A stretch of 64,000 nt of DNA, taken from the NCBI GenBank assembly GCA_902492205.1, contig CABUKU010000002.1:248001-312000 (forward strand), given 5' to 3'. Every line of letters starts with the position of its first letter. Positions within the stretch are counted from its first letter, which is position 1. Under the pieces are notes generated by a model. That model searched no databases. It was not told the DNA's origin and was given only the letters and a program-made list of their open reading frames with translations. Shown here piece by piece: positions 58,289 through 64,000 of this stretch. This DNA is from an uncultured Bacteroides sp. GTDB taxonomy: Bacteria; Bacteroidota; Bacteroidia; Bacteroidales; Bacteroidaceae. Position numbers and translations under genes: made by a program.

Positions 58289-60592
58289 TTAATGTTTCAA
58301 CCATTCGGCAGGCCATTGCACCTTTTCGCCTTTCTCATTCAAGGTAGACAAGTCGAGCATTCCACCGTTTGAATCGAAGTATTTTATTTCCACCGGGTGC
58401 AGACCTTTACGCAAGGCGAGCTGCATACTCTTTTCCTGTGATGAGTGAGGTCCGTCATTATCAATTGCCAACTGCCCGTCTATTGTGAGCACACTGCCGT
58501 CGTCCGATGTGAGGAGGAAAGTATAAATTCCATCTTCCGGTACGTCCAGATAACCATTCATTACCAAACCAATGTTGCCTTTTGCTTCTTCGGGAATAGA
58601 AACAGTCTTTACTGTGTATTCGCCATTGAGCGGAGCTTTTGTTATATCGGCACACTGCATCACACGGGCATCATACCATTTCGCTTTCAAGCCCTCACCT
58701 TTCACTTTGGCTGTCTTGTCTGCTTCCATGTAATCCGTTTTCACAAAGCAGGCCTTGCTTATATCCCCTGCCGTGCCGTTAGGTCGGAATGTGCGGAAAG
58801 TCAGTTCGCTTGTTTCGGTTATCTTCAGAGGAACAGGGACTTTCGGGGATTTCTTGGTAGGAACAGTGCCGTCTGTGGTGTAACGAATATCCACATCCGG
58901 GAGCATACAAGTAATGTTATAAGTCCCTTCACCGATAAATGCATTCGTATCGAGCACGCCCTGCAAATCGGGAATGCGGTAATTGATGTTCATCTTATCC
59001 ATGCGTTTGAACTGGGGAACGATGCGTTTCATAAAATCATCCGCATCTTTCTTTGCCGGCTGTACCCAAGCCATTTCGCTCAACGCAAGGAAACGCGGCA
59101 TCATCATATACTCAACACGCTGCACGCTCGGAATGGTCTCCGCCCAAATGTTACCTTGCACGCCTATAATCAACTCTTGCTGTGCAGAAGTGAGCGACGG
59201 ATTTACAGGTTCATAATTATAGGTTTTGAGCAAGCTGTTTTTGTTTTGTTCCACACTCAGATACAGGTATTCGTTAGGGCATACAATTACCTGATTGCCA
59301 TGTTCGGTTGCTTTTGCAGGAGCATCGGGAACCCAGTTGCGCCAGAAAGCAACGGTTGCCGTAGGTGAAAGTCCGCCTTCAATAATTTCATCCCAGCCGA
59401 TAAGACGTTTGCCGTGGTCGTTGAAGAAATGTTCCATGTCGTGAACAAACCATGATTGGAGCTCTTCATACGTTTTCAGGTTTAATTGCTTCATCCGGCG
59501 GTTGCAATCGGGACATTTTTTCCAGTTTATCTTTTCCACTTCATCAGCTCCCAGATTCACATATTCATAGGGAAAGAGTTGGAACACTTCGGTATAAACG
59601 TCCTTACAAAACTCCAATGTAGAGTCTTTTCCGGGACAAAGCGGTGAAGAAAAGACTTCTCCCCAACCAATCTTTTCATTACATGCAAGATAAGGATAAT
59701 TGCCGATAGCAGCCAGCATATGTCCGGGCATGTCAATTTCGGGGATCACATCTATCCCGCGCTGTGCGGCATAGGCTACCACTTCCTTAATATCTTCCTG
59801 AGTATAATACCCTCCGTAGAGTGTATCGCCTTCAACGACTTTTATTTTGTTTTCGGGTATCAGGTAATCCGTATTGTCTTCTTCGGCAGCAAGACGCATG
59901 CACTCGCGGTCATTCTTGTCGAACTTGCGCCAAGCCCCCTTTTCCGTGAGCAAAGGATATTTCTTTATTTCGATGCGCCAACCTTGGTCATCGGTCAAGT
60001 GCCAATGGAATTTGTTCAGTTTATAGAGTGCCATTATATCGAGGAAGTGCTTCACTTCTTCCTTGTTCCAGAAATGACGGGAGGCATCGAGCATGAAACC
60101 ACGCCATTCAAAACGGGGGGCATCTTTAATATTCACGGCAGGGATTACCCAGCTTACGGGTTCATTTAACTTATCGGATGTTTCCACTTCCACCGGCAAC
60201 AGTTGGCGAATGGTTGAAATGGCGGCAATCACACCGGGATATGAATTTGCCTTTACCATCACATGACGATTGTCTATATTCAGTTCATAAGCACTCTTGC
60301 TGCCTGTTACCTGCCCCAGTTCAAGGATAATGTCTCCTTTTCCTTCAACAACATTTACTTTGGAAGGCGTGCCGTATTCCAATATCGATTTAAGATAATT
60401 GCCTGCCGGAAGCAAACTGCTATCGGAAACTCCGATAGAGAGTTCGTGCATCAGTTGAAAATCTCCGCATTGTTTGGTTATTTCCACAGGACGCGGAACA
60501 ATGGATATTTCACCGGAACTTCCGGAACCCGAACAAGAAGCAAGCATCATGACCGATGCCGCAAGAGTAAAGAAACTAAATTTTCTAATCAT
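58289..60592 (-). CDS. GH20 beta-N-acetylhexosaminidase, lipoprotein
   Basis: I chose Met at 60592 because it starts a lipoprotein signal (MIRKFSFFTLAASVMMLASC). The 767-residue protein has an N-terminal GH20b domain (about 30-150), the GH20 catalytic barrel at about 155-510 with HWHLTDDQGWR (near 196) and the catalytic pair in LGADEVEK (Asp350/Glu351), a hexosaminidase C-terminal segment (about 575-640), and a PA14-like beta domain at the end. It removes terminal GlcNAc/GalNAc from glycans at the cell surface or in the periplasm. It sits between the FtsX operon and tolC, with terminators on both sides. Confidence 0.95.
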   Translation of the reverse strand: MIRKFSFFTLAASVMMLASCSGSGSSGEISIVPRPVEITKQCGDFQLMHELSIGVSDSSLLPAGNYLKSILEYGTPSKVNVVEGKGDIILELGQVTGSKSAYELNIDNRHVMVKANSYPGVIAAISTIRQLLPVEVETSDKLNEPVSWVIPAVNIKDAPRFEWRGFMLDASRHFWNKEEVKHFLDIMALYKLNKFHWHLTDDQGWRIEIKKYPLLTEKGAWRKFDKNDRECMRLAAEEDNTDYLIPENKIKVVEGDTLYGGYYTQEDIKEVVAYAAQRGIDVIPEIDMPGHMLAAIGNYPYLACNEKIGWGEVFSSPLCPGKDSTLEFCKDVYTEVFQLFPYEYVNLGADEVEKINWKKCPDCNRRMKQLNLKTYEELQSWFVHDMEHFFNDHGKRLIGWDEIIEGGLSPTATVAFWRNWVPDAPAKATEHGNQVIVCPNEYLYLSVEQNKNSLLKTYNYEPVNPSLTSAQQELIIGVQGNIWAETIPSVQRVEYMMMPRFLALSEMAWVQPAKKDADDFMKRIVPQFKRMDKMNINYRIPDLQGVLDTNAFIGEGTYNITCMLPDVDIRYTTDGTVPTKKSPKVPVPLKITETSELTFRTFRPNGTAGDISKACFVKTDYMEADKTAKVKGEGLKAKWYDARVMQCADITKAPLNGEYTVKTVSIPEEAKGNIGLVMNGYLDVPEDGIYTFLLTSDDGSVLTIDGQLAIDNDGPHSSQEKSMQLALRKGLHPVEIKYFDSNGGMLDLSTLNEKGEKVQWPAEWLKH

Positions 60593-60694
60593 CGCATTTA
60601 TAAGGTTTAAATTAGTATTAAGCTCTATTTTTTGCTTTGTGTTGAGTGCATAATTACTAAATATAGAGAATATATCCAAATTCTGAATAAAATA

Positions 60695-60741
60695 AAATGA
60701 AAAAGAAATGCCGTGCAGGGTAACGAAATCCCACACGGCAT
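60695..60741 (-). terminator. rho-independent terminator of the FtsX-type operon
   Basis: ATGCCGTG (60708-60715) pairs with CACGGCAT (60734-60741), with an inner GGG/CCC. On the minus strand the hairpin is followed by TTTCTTTTTCATT. It separates the permeases from the GH20 gene. Confidence 0.75.
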
Positions 60742-60762
60742 GCATATGTTTAAGTCTTTTTT

Positions 60763-61977
60763 TTACTCCTCACGCAGAGCTTCGGCAGGATGTACCTTCA
60801 TTGCCTGACGAGCCGGATACCAGATTCCCGCAACAATCATCAAAGCCATCAATCCCCATGTGATAAGCATACCTGCAAGGAAACGGCCAATAGTGACATC
60901 GGGATATAACAGATCAAAATAAGCAATATTTACCAATGCAATAATTACTACCGGCATAATTACGGAAAGTAATACCACTCCCTCCACAATCAACTGCGTA
61001 AAGACCGAACGGCGGGAAGCCCCGACAGCCAACCGCAAAGCAATTTCGGAACGGCGGTGCTGAGTGCGGAACCAGAAAGTGCCTATCACACCGAGGAATA
61101 TATTTGCCAACAGGAAGAATGCATACCAACACTCTGTCTTAATCTGGTCGGTCATGGATGAAAGATAATCTTTGCGTATGTCTTTGAACGATTTATAATA
61201 GAAGAAAGAATAATTGTTCAGCAAAGAAGCACTCTTAATCTGATCCCAAACGGCAGTACGCTGTTCGTCAGTCATTCCGGAACGGAAGCGGATGCATAGT
61301 TCATCGGGCCAGCGTTCGGTAATTAAATCATTTTCCGGGACAACCGTGTATGCGTTTTTCACATCCTCCCATGCTTCGGCATAACGCACCTCCGTACAAA
61401 GTTCTATTACAAATGCCCTATGTTCATCCCTACCGAGAGAAACGATTGAATCACCCCTGTTCACTTTCAAAGAATCTGCCAAGTCCTTGGAAACAACCAA
61501 TTCATACCTGTTTGCCTCTCCGGTAAACTTTCCCTCGGGAGTGAGGATGCGGAACACTTTAAAGTATTCGGGAGTTACAAAGCGAGTCATTCCGCTTTTC
61601 ACAATCGAGTCGTTGCCATGAACAGCCAAGAACATGTGACTGCTATTGCACGGGCTGTAAGGCATCGCACATGATGAAGCTGATAGTGCTTCCACTCCGT
61701 CTATCTGCCTGATGCGCGACAGGATTGTTTGTAAATCCTCTTTATTCTTTTCATCTGTCTGCTCCACAAATCCCGGTGCAGTAGATGACAATTCATCCAG
61801 ATACATCCGGTAAGTATCTTCTATTTCAAAACCCATAGGGCGGGTAAAGCTATCATACGTAAAAACCATCCTGTCCGTTATAACCCATAAGAAGATGGAT
61901 ACAAGCAATAACTCCGTGGCAATCCAGCCGTTTACTTTCCGTTGGTTCCACAATTGTTTAAGTATATTTTTCATCAT
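60763..61977 (-). CDS. FtsX/MacB-like ABC transporter permease
   Basis: The 404-residue protein has a single N-terminal helix (about 18-38), a large periplasmic MacB-PCD-type domain (about 45-275), then three C-terminal helices (about 280-400) in the FtsX pattern with FWFRTQHRRSEIALRLAVGASRRSVFTQLIVEG and the closing PARQAMKVHPAEALREE. Permeases of this kind work with an ATP-binding protein and often TolC to move signals or substrates. It starts 20 bases after the next permease; no ATPase is in the window, so it must lie further right or elsewhere. Confidence 0.9.
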   Translation of the reverse strand: MMKNILKQLWNQRKVNGWIATELLLVSIFLWVITDRMVFTYDSFTRPMGFEIEDTYRMYLDELSSTAPGFVEQTDEKNKEDLQTILSRIRQIDGVEALSASSCAMPYSPCNSSHMFLAVHGNDSIVKSGMTRFVTPEYFKVFRILTPEGKFTGEANRYELVVSKDLADSLKVNRGDSIVSLGRDEHRAFVIELCTEVRYAEAWEDVKNAYTVVPENDLITERWPDELCIRFRSGMTDEQRTAVWDQIKSASLLNNYSFFYYKSFKDIRKDYLSSMTDQIKTECWYAFFLLANIFLGVIGTFWFRTQHRRSEIALRLAVGASRRSVFTQLIVEGVVLLSVIMPVVIIALVNIAYFDLLYPDVTIGRFLAGMLITWGLMALMIVAGIWYPARQAMKVHPAEALREE

Positions 61978-61997
61978 ATCATTATCGAGTTTTAGAG

Positions 61998-63251
61998 TTA
62001 TTTAATTGCATCCGTTATATTCTTGCTTGCCACCCTCCAAGCAGGGATTCCGGCTGAAAGAAGGTTCAACGCCAGACAGAACAGGAATGCCAGAACAAAA
62101 ACAATCGGCGAAGCAACCATTTGCAAGGATATGGATTTATCTCCATTGAGCAACCAGTCTCCCATTACGAAAATAGCAATATAAGAGAAAACCATACCTA
62201 AGATACCTCCCAATAAGGTCATTACAAGGTTTTCGTTCAATATCTGCCCCACTATCTGCCAACGGGTTGCACCAAATGCCCGGCGAACACCTATTTCTTC
62301 CATTCTCTTTTGCATTCTTGAAAGCATAATCCCACTCAGATTGATTGCAGGAACAAGCAGCAGCAAAAGTAAGATTACAGTGTAACGCAACACATTCTCG
62401 GCAACGTGAGGTTTCTCTAAATCCCAAGTAAAGAACAGTTGTTGGAAATGAGTATAAGGTTGCTCCCTTATACCAACTACATATTCACTTTGATTCTGAT
62501 TGAAGCGTTCGGTGTTTACATTGATTTGTCTGCTGACTTCATCGAATGAATCCGCACCCTTTGTCAATATCAAAGCTGAGAAAGGTCCCGAGGTCTGTCC
62601 ATTGCCTGCCCACCATTCTCCTGCTTTGGAAGTATAAGGAACATATGCATCGGCATAAGCTTTGTTTGCCCATTTGGAAAAGTCGCGAATAACTCCGCAA
62701 ACAGTGTAAGTCACTCCCCTTATCTGAAATTCTTTCCCAACAACATCTGTTGTATGGAACAACTTACGTGCTGCCTCTTCACGCAAAACAGCTTGTTTCA
62801 TTCCCGACTGAAAATCCGATTCGGTAAAAGGATGTCCCGACAGGAAATCGAAATCGAAAATCTTCCAAAAACCCATGTCAACATGTTTAATGCTTCCTGC
62901 CACCCTGTCCGCACTGCCAATGATAGACAAAGGATTATAGGAGGTTGTCATGGCTGTTACCGCTTCCACTCCGGTCAACGTAGCAATTGCATCTTTATAA
63001 TAAGGCAAAGACAACATGTTATTCATACTGACATTTTCATGTTTATCTTTCGTGTAACTTTCGCCAAACTGCACATAAAGTGTCCGGCTCCGGTTTACTT
63101 CCGGTTTGTAATCTGCATTCTTTATCTGGAAGATAATGGTTATTACCATAATCATGCAAATAGCCAACGCAGTACCAACAATGGAAATGCCACTGATCAG
63201 TTTGTTCTCCTTCAGTTGGTAGAAGGCTTGTTGTAAATATTGTTTTATCAT
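61998..63251 (-). CDS. FtsX/MacB-like ABC transporter permease
   Basis: The 417-residue protein shares the architecture of its neighbours: N-terminal helix (about 18-42), periplasmic domain (about 45-285) and C-terminal FtsX helices with SRMQKRMEEIGVRRAFGATRWQIVGQILNENLVMTLLGGILGMV and ending LSAGIPAWRVASKNITDAIK. It is not identical to the flanking copies, so the three are divergent paralogues. It is 18 bases downstream of the partial permease. Confidence 0.9.
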   Translation of the reverse strand: MIKQYLQQAFYQLKENKLISGISIVGTALAICMIMVITIIFQIKNADYKPEVNRSRTLYVQFGESYTKDKHENVSMNNMLSLPYYKDAIATLTGVEAVTAMTTSYNPLSIIGSADRVAGSIKHVDMGFWKIFDFDFLSGHPFTESDFQSGMKQAVLREEAARKLFHTTDVVGKEFQIRGVTYTVCGVIRDFSKWANKAYADAYVPYTSKAGEWWAGNGQTSGPFSALILTKGADSFDEVSRQINVNTERFNQNQSEYVVGIREQPYTHFQQLFFTWDLEKPHVAENVLRYTVILLLLLLVPAINLSGIMLSRMQKRMEEIGVRRAFGATRWQIVGQILNENLVMTLLGGILGMVFSYIAIFVMGDWLLNGDKSISLQMVASPIVFVLAFLFCLALNLLSAGIPAWRVASKNITDAIK

Positions 63252-63269
63252 AATTCAGTTAGTTGTTAT

Positions 63270-64000
63270 TTATTCTTCATGCAGTGCTTCGGCAGGTTGC
63301 ACTTTCATTGCCTGACGTGCGGGATACCAAATGCCTAACATGATCATTATTACCATTAATATAAATGTGATTGCTGTTGTCACGGTAAATCTCACGAATC
63401 CGAAAGGCATGCGTGCCACTTCCACTATTTCATAGATTCCCAAATTGAAAGTAATGACCATAGAGGGAATTGCAGCGAGTGACAAAAGCAATATTCCTTC
63501 CGAAATCAACCTTCCGCGGATAGCAGATTTTGAAGAACCCAATGCCATACGCAATGCTATTTCGGGACGACGGTGCAAGGTACGGAACCAGAATGTTCCG
63601 ATAATACCCAAAAAGATATTTATCAGCAAGAAGAACAATACGCAAAACAGACTACGAATTTCATTCACATCATCCATAAGATGTGCTTTGCGAATGCCGC
63701 TAAACGGTTGTAAAGACACCACATACATATTTCCTACCTGATAAAGATGATCGGCATCAGCCATAAAGCGGTCTATGAAACCATCATCCTGCCCTTCTTT
63801 TACGCGGATGGAAATCTCAAGATAAGCGACAGAACCCATTCTCTTTAACGCTTCATCTTTCAAATAATATCCTACATAAGTTCCTTTCCATGTTCCCGCC
63901 GGTGAAAAGTCATTATATCTCACAGGTTCGGAAAGAGCCGCTATACGCATCTGCGTGTCACTTTCATCGCCTGTATATACTTTCACTGTTTGCCCGCGCA
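63270..64000 (-). CDS. FtsX/MacB-like ABC transporter permease, 5' end outside window
   Basis: The C-terminal 240 or so residues of a third permease are present; the frame is open at the window edge (RGQTVKVYTGDE) and the internal GTG at 63986 is not the start. It has the FtsX helices with FWFRTLHRRPEIALRMALGSSKSAIRGRLISEG and ends PARQAMKVQPAEALHEE, nearly the same as the protein at 60763. It heads the visible part of the leftward operon. Confidence 0.9.
   Translation of the reverse strand, partial: RGQTVKVYTGDESDTQMRIAALSEPVRYNDFSPAGTWKGTYVGYYLKDEALKRMGSVAYLEISIRVKEGQDDGFIDRFMADADHLYQVGNMYVVSLQPFSGIRKAHLMDDVNEIRSLFCVLFFLLINIFLGIIGTFWFRTLHRRPEIALRMALGSSKSAIRGRLISEGILLLSLAAIPSMVITFNLGIYEIVEVARMPFGFVRFTVTTAITFILMVIMIMLGIWYPARQAMKVQPAEALHEE

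Noticed and set aside
58289..60592. GH20 as part of the FtsX efflux operon
   Set aside because: A strong terminator at 60695-60741 separates it from the permeases and another at 58132-58173 from tolC, so it is probably a separate unit.
1..64000. tRNA, rRNA or CRISPR features
   Set aside because: Intergenic regions were read on both strands and none showed a cloverleaf with CCA-type ends, rRNA sequence or regularly spaced repeats.

Overview
The window looks like a chromosomal segment of a gut Bacteroides-type bacterium (order Bacteroidales). The evidence is the Bacteroidetes promoter signature (-33 TTTG / -7 TAnnTTTG), a TonB-dependent receptor with an N-terminal carboxypeptidase-regulatory-like domain, DUF4248, DUF4923 and VirE-N/DUF3987 families, an RprY/RprX-like two-component pair, the mutY-ssb-gldE-phosphopantetheinyl transferase order, and HU next to a tiny basic COX24-type protein and RNase G. 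No rRNA, tRNA, CRISPR array or complete insertion sequence was seen.

Layout. (1) 1-15.8 kb is housekeeping and envelope: YqgE/AlgH (partial), GNAT, recR, engB, an AraC regulator divergent from a lipoprotein/TonB-receptor pair, a PHP phosphatase, an ABC-F ATPase, a transglutaminase-like protein, and a response regulator/histidine kinase pair. (2) 15.8-17.3 kb is a switch region: a cobalamin riboswitch with no receptor or transport gene behind it, a strong terminator, a REP-like palindrome, an Mpi-like serine recombinase, and a 148-bp segment bounded by 23-bp inverted repeats, immediately before the capsule locus. (3) 17.3-44.0 kb is a Wzx/Wzy-type capsular or exopolysaccharide locus. It has a WecA-like initiating transferase, an in-frame fusion of a WecG/TagA-like transferase to an outer-membrane export lipoprotein, and a Wzc-like tyrosine kinase. 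A counter-transcribed cassette follows (amidase, HU-like protein, VirE-N/DUF3987 protein, a small charged protein; DUF4248 on the other strand). The second arm holds an O-acyltransferase broken at a C9 tract, a DUF115/GT42-like protein with KdsD and KdsB homologues, a GINT1-N-like propeller, FkbM, Wzx, GT2, Wzy, another acyltransferase, three GT4 enzymes, a hexapeptide acetyltransferase and a LicD/LicC-like pair. (4) 44.0-46.3 kb holds an AAA ATPase overlapping a DUF4276/TOPRIM-like partner and a HAD phosphatase, arranged like a defence operon. (5) 46.3-53.7 kb returns to housekeeping (PPTase, gldE, ssb, mutY, HU, COX24-like protein, rng, MATE). (6) 53.7-64.0 kb, on the minus strand, holds a sigma-54-type two-component system, a TolC family protein with a good -24/-12 promoter, a GH20 hexosaminidase and three FtsX/MacB-like permeases (the last cut by the window edge).

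Functional reading. The polysaccharide locus appears to be controlled at two levels: an invertible promoter, whose best -7 element here points away from the locus, and a homopolymeric C tract inside an O-acetyltransferase. The neighbouring DUF115, kdsD and kdsB genes suggest a CMP-Kdo-type (ulosonate) residue is added, and LicD with a LicC-like enzyme suggests a phospho-amine substituent. All functional calls come from reading motifs by eye; no database search was run.
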